Positions 8,196 to 17,396 of a stretch of DNA of 64,000 bases are shown here, in pieces. The position numbers and the translations under genes are program-made. The stretch comes from Tetramitus jugosus. Its lineage: Eukaryota; Heterolobosea; Eutetramitea; Acrasida; Vahlkampfiidae. Under the pieces are notes generated by a model that was given only the letters and a program-made list of their open reading frames with translations, was not told where the DNA came from and did no database searches. The stretch covers positions 372,001 through 436,000 of the forward strand of contig OW569350.1 of the NCBI GenBank assembly GCA_937625935.1, given 5' to 3'. Each line of letters starts with the position of its first letter. Position 1 is the first letter of the stretch.

Positions 8196-10939
8196 ATGTT
8201 GTTCACTGCTAGACCAAAAGCAAATAGTGGAGCTTCTTCTGCTAATACCACCACCAACAATCATAGTAGCAGTAATGATGTAACTACACTATCTTCCTCT
8301 CCCAGTACTCCCTCCTCTCTTCACCACAATCACCTCACCATGAATTATGCCAATGTTCATCAGAGCTCTGATGGTACATTTTTGTCATCATCACCCACTA
8401 CCACAACCATCAACACAACATTCTCATCATCCCCATCATCATCATCATCATCCATGTTGGACAATGCACCATCATCTCCCATGTCACCACTAGTTGATCC
8501 ATCTATTGCAAGAAATCAACGTGCACACCATGGAAGAACAGGTTCATTTGATCTCAGTACATTGTCTCAACAGGATGCTCAGAAGAAGGGTAAAGAAACT
8601 GAACATTTTTTGATTAATTTCTTTTTGAAAAAGGAGAATTTGAAGGCCAGTTTATTGTTGGAGCACTTGTCGCGTTACAATGACCATACGAACGGTTTCA
8701 AGGGATGTTGGCAATTTTTGTGCAACAAGTTGTATGAATTGGAATTGTCTGATGTAGAATTTTATTTGCCACAGTTGTTGTAAGTTGTCATTGATGTTTT
8801 TTTTCTCTGTGTGTGTGATTGGTTATTATTATTATTATTGTTGAATGATTGTTGTGCTCACTCGTTGTTCTGTCTCTTTGTGACCATCAATATATGTTGA
8901 CCACTACTAGAAACATTTATGTGAGAAGAGTGATTGAGAAGAAATCACCATTGGAGCGGTACTTTTTGGAGAAGAGCATGGAATCAATGCATTTCTCTAT
9001 TCGTTGTTGTTGGTTGTTGGACGCTCAGATTCAACAACTTCAAATGCTACAACAAATGTACTCTTCACCACCACCACCACAGCCTACACCAACTCAGCCG
9101 TCGTCATCACAGCCCTCAGTCGGTGCCAGTACGTCCTCTCACTCCGTCTACATAGAAGACGCACCATTGCCCACTCTAGGCAAGTGTATTCATTTGAGAT
9201 CAATGGTGGAACAAGTGTGTGTGAATCAATTGATTCCTTCATGGTACATTCCTCGATCGATTCAAGACAGGGAAGACAGCTCACAAATGGCAAACTTTGT
9301 GAAGAGCAATGTGTTTTCGAAACAGAGAAGACTCAATTATTTTAATGACGAGATGGATTTTTGGAATTTTTTGACAGATTTGTCCACTCGGTTGAAGGCG
9401 TACCCTGTTGGTCCCATCCGTAAACAGAGAATGAAGTTGGAGTTGGAACAGTTGAGCAGGTGTATCCCTAGTGGCTGCTATGTGCCACAGTGCACATCGA
9501 ATGAGGCTCATTGTAGAATTGTGCGAGTTGTGGCCAGTGAATGTATAGTATTCAGCACCAAGGAAAGAGTGCCATATTTGATTGTGGCCGAGGTAATGGA
9601 AGGTCCATTTACTGTTTCGCAACCAATGTTGGCTCACATGATGCACGGTGAGTTCTCTGAAGAACGAATCTTTAATCATCAAGTGCTCTGTTCTGTTGCA
9701 ACGATTGAATCCCCTCGAATGAGAACTCCAAATCGAACAAACTCTCTACCAACAAACTTTGAAGACGTAGACTTTGACAATTATGATAAGTCGTCTGCAC
9801 CTACACCCAATAGTATCAAGTGCAGTACTGTTAGAAAGGTTCTGTCCTCATCTCATGGCATTATCGACTCAATGGTTGACATGCCCAGCAATAGAAAGTC
9901 AGTGGAAGGTGCACTGCGCCCATTGAGAATCGAAGAAGACGATTCTGGTATTTTGTCTGACCATAAGAAACGAGTAGAAAAGGATTTGGGAGGAGAAGAC
10001 GATTTTGTAATGGTAGACCGAGACAAGTTGATTGAAGCCGATAGAAATGCGCTCCTGTATGCTGTGTTTGGAGAGAGTTGGGAGGAGAAGAAGCGAAGAC
10101 TTCAAAGAACTTCTCCATTCGGACTAGCTCCTGGATGGGGTCTCAAGGGATTCATTGTGAAATCGAACGATGATATTCGACAAGAACAATTCGCTATGCA
10201 ATTGATCAAGATGTTCCAAAAGATTTTCCTCGAGGAGAAGTTGCCAGTCTACTTGAGAACATATGCAATCACTGTGACCAATGCTGACAGTGGTATCATT
10301 GAAGCTGTCACCGATACGGTTAGTATTGATGGCTTGAAGAAAAAGTTCCCCAACTATTCTTCTCTCAAGGATTACTACACCAAGGTGTATGGTAACACAG
10401 AATCGAAACGATTCAGAAAAGCTCAACAAAATTTTATTGAAAGTATGGCTGGCTATTGTGTTGTTTGCTATCTGCTACAGATTAAGGACAGACACAATGG
10501 TAATATTCTGATTGACAGAGAGGGTAATATCGTTCACATTGATTTTGGTTTCATTCTCGGTAACTCACCAGGTGGTGTTGGATTTGAGAGCGCACCATTC
10601 AAGCTTACTGCTGAGATGATGGACGTTATGGGTGGACCTGATGGTGAGATGTTCAATAATTATTTCCGACCACTTGTATTTATGTGCTTCCAGGCTGCTG
10701 CCAAGCATAAGGAGAAGGTTTTGAGTTTGATTAGAATGATGTCAGGAATCAATTTTGCCTGCTTCATGGGTGATGCCACTGCTGCCACCACTATTAGAGA
10801 GTTAGACAAGAGGTTCAACTCTCAGTTGGACGATGTTAAGTTTGCTCAATGGGTGCGATCGTTGGTGGATGAGTCAATGGACAATTGGCGTACGAGACAA
10901 TACGATTCTTTCCAACGTTTAACAAACGGTATCTTATAA
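8196..10939 (+). CDS. PI4KB: Phosphatidylinositol 4-kinase beta (type III)
   Basis: Two exons, 8196-8779 and 8911-10939 (870 residues), with donor GTAAGT and acceptor CTACTAG; the split Leu codon keeps frame. It makes PI4P from phosphatidylinositol at Golgi membranes, usually with ARF. The first ~130 residues are Ser/Thr/Asn low complexity. A lipid kinase unique helical domain follows (YLPQLL-NIYVRRVIEKKSPLERYF). The C-terminal catalytic domain has GWGLKGFIVKSNDDIRQEQF, the loop KDRHNGNIL (about residue 720) and HIDFGF (about 738), all intact. The NSPGGVGFESAPFKLT segment is typical of type III kinases. The central ~200 residues are a variable linker, as in yeast Pik1. Confidence 0.92.
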
Positions 10940-11065
10940 CAACAAGGAGCTAAACTCAACAATGACCCTATAAAAAAGAAGTATTGTACAAATAATTCTC
11001 ATGTTCCATCTGTGTTAGAACAACAAATCACTCCCAAAAAACAAAATCAAAGTGTTCTTCACACC

Positions 11066-11833
11066 ATGCCTCTAATTTCTCTGTACGGTTCTCACAAGTC
11101 TTTCCAATGTTCAGTGTTGCCTGTCACATCTTTTGATATTACGACACAGTATCCATTGATGAATCTGACCAATGCAGCCGAGAACACGCATGGTCTTCCT
11201 GCTTGGTCTGGACAGGCAGAACTCGATGGTCGTATCAGGCTGGACAACAAGAATCGCAATTATTTCCAATTGTTCTGGGAGGGAAGGAAAAGAGCAGATA
11301 CTCCCAAATCTTCTCGCTTCTCCTTCATGATGTCGCCAGACAATGAAAGGAATCAGTTCTTCATGGTTTCAAAATCTGATGCAGAACAATTTATGGATCA
11401 TTTTGTGAGGAATGTCTTTCACTTTAATGTCAAGGAGAGTAATGACTTTATTACTCTGTTTCTTCCCCAACTCCAGTCGAGCTCCTTCAATCTGATCCAG
11501 TTTCTTGTCAACGAGCAGGTAGAGAATAATGTATCTCGCCTTATGGTGGAGCCTCAACCTGATCAAGTTATTCGAGTATATTTGATGTTTGAAGGATTTG
11601 AATCTCGGGAGCAACTCATTAGCAAGTACAACTTTACAATCATTGGAGATGAATCACTTATGTATTGTAACCCCGAGAAGAACCTCTATCTGAGCGATGT
11701 GTCGGGAAGAATTGAGGATGTAGAAGTGCCCGAGCATTTCAAGATGAATAGAGTCGATAATGCCGAGGATTTATTCACATTGACAGAATGGGGAGGTTGC
11801 AATATAGGAACATCGAATCTCGTCCTCAACTAA
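11066..11833 (+). CDS. Conserved hypothetical protein of a mainly bacterial-type family (FWEG / EWGG)
   Basis: A 255-residue cytosolic protein. The layout matches, from memory, an uncharacterised family common in gut and soil bacteria: YLFWEG (here LFWEG, 69-73), NEFIVYWLP (here NDFITLFLP, 126-134), a Pro-x-Pro then IRVYLMF (169-175), and a terminal EWGG (241-244). No catalytic motif is evident, and the function of the bacterial family is unknown to me. The start is the ATG at 11066 (context CACCATG); the frame extends 54 nt further to GTG. It has no intron. The last bases overlap the convergent phosphatase stop. Bacterial origin is a hypothesis. Confidence 0.6.
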   Translation: MPLISLYGSHKSFQCSVLPVTSFDITTQYPLMNLTNAAENTHGLPAWSGQAELDGRIRLDNKNRNYFQLFWEGRKRADTPKSSRFSFMMSPDNERNQFFMVSKSDAEQFMDHFVRNVFHFNVKESNDFITLFLPQLQSSSFNLIQFLVNEQVENNVSRLMVEPQPDQVIRVYLMFEGFESREQLISKYNFTIIGDESLMYCNPEKNLYLSDVSGRIEDVEVPEHFKMNRVDNAEDLFTLTEWGGCNIGTSNLVLN

Positions 11834-12606
11834 GTCTGAGCTGCAACGATCTTATAATTCTCAAACAGACTCAATAATTCCTTCCAATTGCTCCAGTATT
11901 CTACCTTGCATCTCAACTTTTCCTCGCTCTGTAAAATGTGCTTCTCTAATCGATATCCTCTCCTAGCAAACAATAGATCATTCTGTCCTAGTCGCTTAGC
12001 AGCACAGAAATCATTCGAGCCGTCTCCCACGTAGACTATGAATGTTTCATTCGAATCGGCTTGTTGATCCACTTCTTGACTAATTAATCTCTCAATAATT
12101 TCTCCCTTGCACATGTTAACCGGGCATGTCAGACATTGGTGAGGCACATTGATATGGGCACAATAGTGAGTCAAATGCAGAGAATTATTGTCACAATGTA
12201 CGAGTGCAGGGTTGGTAAAAATCTGATGAACCAAATGATTCACCTGATGATGCTTCAGAATGGTCTCAATAAAGAACTGATTGGCATCTGAAACAATGCT
12301 CACAACATTCTTCACCGATTGACTCTCATCTCCCGAGATGGAAGACGAGTTGAGACCACTTAGGATCATTGCCATTTCAGGCTCGAAAGGACACCCACTC
12401 AAACATTGTTCCACATCTGCAATCTTCTTTGTAGTTAGCAACGAATCAATTAATTGTTGCATCAAATCCGTCCATTGTACACTCTCCTGCAACCGCCTCA
12501 TTTCCAACAGTAAATCCGGGTTGAGCTTCTCAAAGATGAAAACATCACTGTTCGCATCAATCATGGTCCAATCAAAATCAAAGATTACATGTCTTTCGGA
12601 TCTCAT
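11830..12606 (-). CDS. PHOSPHO2: PHOSPHO-family HAD phosphatase
   Basis: A 258-residue haloacid dehalogenase phosphatase of the PHOSPHO1/2 family, whose members act on phosphoethanolamine/phosphocholine or pyridoxal phosphate. Motif I is FDFDWTMIDANSD (nucleophile and acid/base Asp), matching the FDFD-T-I---SD of the family. Motif IV is YVGDGSNDFC. A Cys-rich loop, LTCPVNMCKGEII, matches the conserved CP-NMCKG segment. The ATG at 12606 begins right before motif I; upstream frame is leader. The substrate cannot be told by eye. The TAG stop overlaps the TAA of the convergent gene by two bases. Confidence 0.85.
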   Translation of the reverse strand: MRSERHVIFDFDWTMIDANSDVFIFEKLNPDLLLEMRRLQESVQWTDLMQQLIDSLLTTKKIADVEQCLSGCPFEPEMAMILSGLNSSSISGDESQSVKNVVSIVSDANQFFIETILKHHQVNHLVHQIFTNPALVHCDNNSLHLTHYCAHINVPHQCLTCPVNMCKGEIIERLISQEVDQQADSNETFIVYVGDGSNDFCAAKRLGQNDLLFARRGYRLEKHILQSEEKLRCKVEYWSNWKELLSLFENYKIVAAQT

Positions 12607-12929
12607 TTTTTTGTCTCTTGTTGTTGATTCGATTTCTCTCTTGGAATGTTGATTTTTTGCATGTTGTAAACGGCGTTGATGGTTGACTATTTTTCGTTGA
12701 TGGCCAACCAGACCGGGCGAAGCATACAACTTATTATTGACTGTTTCACGTTTTGTTTTTTCTCGCACTGAAAATATCTACTGAGTTAGATACAACAACC
12801 AAACGGACACTTCAGAGAGATAAACCATAACACTACCTCTAGAAACAACACAATTAACTGCGATATCAGATAGTATTCTGTTTCACCAACCACAAAGCCA
12901 AGAAACCTTGAATCCTACGAGTGCTAACA

Positions 12930-14279
12930 ATGAATGCCATTCGAAAACATTTCAATCGAAGTGCACAAACGATTAAACGAAACATTGTGCCCTCTGGTAA
13001 GAGAACAGATCCTGACTATGATTTGCTTGTCAAGACGATTAACGATCAAATCAAGTCCCTTCGCCTCATGAACACCCACATCACACAATGGATCAAAATG
13101 TGCTCCTCCCAAATTGTTCACCTCAAAGTGTTAGCTCAAGATACGAGAACAGTGTATAGCGATCCAACCCAAAAGAAGAAGACAAAGAAAGTGACAAACT
13201 CCTCAGAAGAAGGAGAAGAGAGTTCCCCTGAAGACCTTCTATGTCAACCAAGAGAGCTCAAAATGGCTCAAATGATCCAAAGCATTGCAGAGAAACAAGA
13301 GCAGGATGTACTGAAGCCATTCACTGAAAAGTGCACAGAAATTCAAGCCGAAATTAAACAGTATTTGAACGATGTGAAGGCCATGTCAAGATCCAACAGC
13401 CTAAAGGTCAGGCATCGACGTTTGTTGGACTATGAGATGTATGAAGACAGGTGGAACACTGTGAGTACTAGACCGAGAAAGACCACAAAAGAAATGGCCA
13501 TTCATGACGATGCAAAAGTGCTGTACATGAATGCCAAAGAAGCATTCGAAGAAGCAGATAATCAAGCAAAGAGAGAGATGAGAGAGGTGATACTTCAGAG
13601 ATATAGTCGGCTGCATTCTCTGCTGGTGAAGCTGTACAGTGAGGCAATGGCTGACTACTATGATTTAATGTCAACTTCGGCTCGTGCGTTCAGACAGATT
13701 GGGTCAGTAGAACCATTGGATCCATTGTCGCATGAACTTCAGCAAGATGCCCATTCAGCGTCCTTGGCAGATGATACCATTGGAGGTTTCGCCCATTACT
13801 TACCTCCTCCTGTGATGTCATCGAGTCAATCCTCTCGTTCGACAATAGATGTTCCAGAAGTGTCAATGAGTTCTGACCAGACACCTTATCCTATGGATGA
13901 TCAATCATTTGCCAGTTCTCTGCCCTATCCAGCACCGGTTGATTCTCGATCCAATAGCAATCGAAGCTCTGTTTCTTCCTCTGACCAAATACAACCAACA
14001 ACCACAACCGATACGAACAAGAAATCCCAGAGCAGTCCACGCCCACCTTCGGAAAAGTATGCCAACATCAAGTTTCGAAATCCCATGACTCCAGATCACT
14101 TGAATGTCGATTGGTACTACAAGGATTCTGACGGATCAAAGATGGGACCGGTTCCCTTCTCTGAGTTGAGAGAATTGAAACACAAGGGCACCATAGGAGA
14201 TAAAACAATGATCTTGGGTGATGGTCTATCAGATTGGACACCACTGCAAGAAGATCCTGAACTGGTCATGTACCTATAG
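12930..14279 (+). CDS. BAR-domain protein with C-terminal GYF domain
   Basis: A 449-residue cytosolic protein. Residues about 10-270 form an amphiphysin-type BAR domain: long helices with the KVRHRRLLDYEMY segment, the family's R-x-LDYD landmark. BAR dimers bind and bend membranes in endocytosis. A Ser/Thr/Pro-rich linker spans about 290-380. Residues about 393-449 form a GYF_2 domain (DWYYKDSDGSKMGPVPFSEL ... DWTPL), which binds Pro-rich peptides. In animals this position is filled by SH3, so the GYF may serve the same adaptor purpose. The ATG at 12930 (AACAATG) is preferred over an in-frame GTG. Confidence 0.72.
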   Translation: MNAIRKHFNRSAQTIKRNIVPSGKRTDPDYDLLVKTINDQIKSLRLMNTHITQWIKMCSSQIVHLKVLAQDTRTVYSDPTQKKKTKKVTNSSEEGEESSPEDLLCQPRELKMAQMIQSIAEKQEQDVLKPFTEKCTEIQAEIKQYLNDVKAMSRSNSLKVRHRRLLDYEMYEDRWNTVSTRPRKTTKEMAIHDDAKVLYMNAKEAFEEADNQAKREMREVILQRYSRLHSLLVKLYSEAMADYYDLMSTSARAFRQIGSVEPLDPLSHELQQDAHSASLADDTIGGFAHYLPPPVMSSSQSSRSTIDVPEVSMSSDQTPYPMDDQSFASSLPYPAPVDSRSNSNRSSVSSSDQIQPTTTTDTNKKSQSSPRPPSEKYANIKFRNPMTPDHLNVDWYYKDSDGSKMGPVPFSELRELKHKGTIGDKTMILGDGLSDWTPLQEDPELVMYL

Positions 14280-14428
14280 GTTGTTTGTTCACTGTTTCTT
14301 TTGCTCCGTACACAAGATAAAGGAAATAAGCTTTACAAAAATGGATTTTATAGTAAAAAGATTATCTGAGAGATGTAGACAATCTACAGATTCATCAACT
14401 CTATACAGGCGCAAAAGTTGTTAACTAT

Positions 14429-15391
14429 TTACAATTGAGCTCTAGCAGTGTACATGTTTTGCTCAATTTGGCACTCATCGCTGTTTCTCTTGATCCAGAA
14501 GAAACCGTTCAAGCCCCACTCTGGTCCCCAAGAGTTGGCAACAATCCAGTATGGAAGGTTGGAGTGAGAGTCAACACCCCATCCGACAATCTTGATGGCA
14601 TGACCACCCAACAAGCTTCCGCTCACGTGATGGTAGACACCAGAAGAGTATTGCATAAAGTCTTGGTAGACCATGAATCCGGACATGATTGGGCCGTGAG
14701 TCATAATGTCTTCTTGAACAGCTTCCATATCCTTGGCATGGAAGTTCTTGATGGAGTGAGAGTCAGCCTTGTAGAGCTTCAATGCAGATCCGTCAGTGCA
14801 TGTGCTTCTGCAGCTTGGAACATCACCTGAACCAGAGACATAAGGCCAGCATCTGTCTTCAACAGTACCAGTGGTGCTCAAGAACTTCCACAAGCTGTCC
14901 AAGTTACCACCGTTGCATCCCATGTCGTACTTGTCGCAACTGACCATGAATTGAGGGGAGAGAACAGTGTTGACTGTTCCGTTGGAGGCAATGCAGAAAC
15001 GATCGCTCAACATTTCAGAGGAAGAGAATGCCCAGCAGCTACCACATTGTTGTTGGTTTCTGATTGGATGGATGCACTTGGACCATTGTTGTCTTGAGTC
15101 AAAGTTGGTTGGAATACTCTTCTTCAAGCTCTTGCTGAAAAAGTTGTAATGGGATTCGCTTTCGGCAGCGTACATGGATGGTCTGACTTGGTTGGTCAAG
15201 TAAGCACCAAACATGTGACCTACGTCGCCTACAGTCTTTCCTTGGAACTTTTTGTAGGCGGTGGCCTTCCATGCAGCAGTAGGGTGAGTGTTGATGGTGT
15301 GGATCAACTCTTCGTCGTTCAAGTTAATGTAGGTGAATGCAACACCAATCATGCAAAAGAATGCAATCAAGAGAACTGAAAGCTTCAACAT
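14429..15391 (-). CDS. Cathepsin B-like cysteine protease (no occluding loop)
   Basis: A 320-residue preproenzyme of the papain C1A family. Residues 1-20 are a signal peptide. The propeptide spans about 21-92 and has the cathepsin B-type pro-domain start (LNDEELIHTINTHPTAAWKA). The mature enzyme has oxyanion Gln and catalytic Cys in QQCGSCWAF, catalytic His in GGHAIKIVGWG and Asn in NSWGPEWG. The segment after CWPY is short, and the His-His pair of the vertebrate occluding loop is absent, so endopeptidase activity is expected. It is lysosomal or secreted; related enzymes in pathogenic Naegleria are studied as virulence-linked proteases. Single exon. Confidence 0.92.
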   Translation of the reverse strand: MLKLSVLLIAFFCMIGVAFTYINLNDEELIHTINTHPTAAWKATAYKKFQGKTVGDVGHMFGAYLTNQVRPSMYAAESESHYNFFSKSLKKSIPTNFDSRQQWSKCIHPIRNQQQCGSCWAFSSSEMLSDRFCIASNGTVNTVLSPQFMVSCDKYDMGCNGGNLDSLWKFLSTTGTVEDRCWPYVSGSGDVPSCRSTCTDGSALKLYKADSHSIKNFHAKDMEAVQEDIMTHGPIMSGFMVYQDFMQYSSGVYHHVSGSLLGGHAIKIVGWGVDSHSNLPYWIVANSWGPEWGLNGFFWIKRNSDECQIEQNMYTARAQL

Positions 15392-15474
15392 TTTGTTTGT
15401 AGTATGAGTATTTAGAGTTTGTTAGTTTGTTGGTTTGGTGAGAAGGGAAGTGAATTTGGCAAAATACGGTCTCG

Positions 15475-15481
15475 CTTTATA
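15475..15481 (-). promoter_or_regulatory. TATA-like box of the cathepsin B-like gene
   Basis: TATAAAG on the minus strand, 84 nt upstream of the cathepsin ATG, the same distance as the TATAAAA of the ARF gene. Confidence 0.45.
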
Positions 15482-15519
15482 ACGGGAGCGAAGAAACGGA
15501 AATCCTACCCGATCGCTCG

Positions 15520-15591
15520 AATTCCAGGGGGATGTCAACTCCGTTCTTCTCATCTTGTGTCAAATTCCAGTGGAGTTTCGAAACTCCGTTC
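15520..15591. repeat. Direct repeats and 16-bp palindrome in the cathepsin / BTB divergent promoter
   Basis: Two copies of AATTCCAG...AACTCCGTTC (15520-15546 and 15563-15591) lie head to tail. The second contains the perfect palindrome GGAGTTTCGAAACTCC at 15572-15587. They sit inside the 412-bp gap between the divergent genes, where no gene is seen, and probably mark a regulatory element. Confidence 0.5.
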
Positions 15592-15803
15592 GCTTGTGCA
15601 TTCTCCTGAATTACTCCGCCGAATCGCGAAATCCAACAAACTCCTTGAAGGTCATTTGGCCGATCAATCAATTTTTAGTTTTGGATCCAAAAACATCTTT
15701 TGTAACCAACCAAGATGATATCGATAGCCTTTTGCTGTGGAACCTGGCAATTGAGAAATTCTGAACACGCAACTCACTATTGATACCTGGATTTATATCA
15801 ATC

Positions 15804-16830
15804 ATGAACAAACTGTATTTCATTGATCATTCAAAAGCAGAACGATGCTTCCATTCTCTCGACATGTGGTACTTTTATGAGAAAGAGTTGCTAACTGATG
15901 TTGTTCTGAATTTTACTTATGAAGGAAATCGCAAGCAAGAGATCAAGTGCCATCGATTGGTTCTCTGTGCTGCCAGTCCAGTCTTCTATAGTATGCTTGT
16001 TCGAAAGGAGGGATCCATGAATTGGCTGGAGAGCTCATCCCTCGTGATTGATATGTCACTATCGGATAATTTTTGGTCAGCGATTGGCTTTGATGTGGTG
16101 AAACAAGTATGTGTAGTATTCTTCTTTCACTTTTTCATATCGATATGAGTTGATCGAACCTTTTGTTGGTAAAATATTGTAGGTTATTGAATACTTGTAT
16201 ACAAGGAAGATTCGGTTGACTGTTCATAATCTGATCCCTGTGCAGATGGTGGCACACATGTATCAGTTAGACTCTCTGATGTCCGCATGTACAGAAGCTC
16301 TCAAAGAGCATATCCAGATGGAAAACGTGGTTTCCATGATGCACTATGCAAACACCTTGATGATATCTAATTTAGAATCTGCTTGTATTCAGTTTATTGC
16401 TCGTCATTTCCAAGAAATTGCATTGGTGGATGATATGAGGAGAGAACTCTTCTCTCTGACACAACCAACAATAACCGAAATGCTATCATCGAACCAGTTA
16501 AGCATTGATGATGAGTGTCAATTGTGTCATTTTCTCTGTGAGTGGGCCCAACATCCGGGAGTGGAAGAAAATGACTGTTTATCCAACAAAACAAAGAGAG
16601 AACAATTGGATGAATTGTTGTGTGAATGTCTTCGATTGCCCACGGCCACACGATCTCAATTAGAACAACTATTGCTACAGGTGGACAATGTAGAAAGGTT
16701 AAAATGGTTAAAGGAGAGTTCGGTCTTTCGAGTAATACTGAGTGAAGCCCTGGAACATAAGCAGCAACCAAAGATTTACCGAGATCAACAAACAAGGTTC
16801 CAACGTCGGTTGATCCACAAAAAACCATGA
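15804..16830 (+). CDS. BTB/POZ-BACK domain protein
   Basis: Two exons, 15804-16106 and 16183-16830 (316 residues); donor GTATGT, acceptor TTGTAG, 76-nt intron in phase 0. An N-terminal BTB domain (TDVVLNFTYEG ... CHRLVLCAASPVFYSML, then VIEYLYTRKI) is followed by a BACK-like helical region (about 170-300). No kelch or other substrate domain is present. BTB-BACK proteins usually act as adaptors of CUL3 ubiquitin ligases; the partner here is unknown. The frame begins with TTG at 15780 but the first ATG is 15804. The last codons lie inside a 98-bp sequence repeated 200 bp downstream. Confidence 0.75.
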
Positions 16831-16914
16831 ACCACTATTGTGTGACAGGTCTTAGTGGCCATCCATGGAGCCACAACTTTAAATATTGCAACTCAGTAAT
16901 ATCTTCGCATCAAA
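16817..16914 (+). repeat. Direct repeat, copy 1
   Basis: About 98 bp running from the last codons of the BTB gene (ACAAAAAACCATGAACCAC) into its 3' flank and ending near CATCAA. A second copy lies at 17019-17114, roughly 80% identical by eye, with the same blocks in order (CATGGA, CCACAACT, AAATATTGCAACT, AGTAATA). Confidence 0.75.
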
Positions 16915-17018
16915 TCATGTGAGAAATGTAGAAAGAAGAAAGATAAACTTTAGTTTTCTTGTTCTTTATCTGATTCATACATAAAGTAGTTTTCCAGTCT
17001 AAACAGTAGTTCACCATT

Positions 17019-17114
17019 ACAAAAAAACCATGAACCACCCATTCAGTCTGGTTTTATAGCCATTCATGGAACCACAACTGTAAATATTGCAACTTAGTAA
17101 TACCTTCACATCAA
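17019..17114 (+). repeat. Direct repeat, copy 2
   Basis: Second copy of the 16817-16914 repeat, now fully intergenic. It lies in the 566-bp gap (16831-17396) between two BTB genes, in which no further gene is seen. Confidence 0.75.
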
Positions 17115-17396
17115 TATTGACTCAATTTTCCGCAACAATTTTGAGCTTATAAATAGATTATTTGAGCCAAAAGTAAACAACCATCTGGCTGGGACATTGC
17201 ACCCAACAAACACACATTGCTGCTTTTTTCATTCAAAACCAATAAATATTTATCTGTCCCCATCAATAGACATAAAACAAGCACTCTTCACACCGAGAAA
17301 CTTCCACACAAAACACTTTTAAGGAAGTTCGTTGTAAAGTACCACTCAACCACCAAAATTACCAGTACTCTGTATAATTTCATACTCTGCACACCA

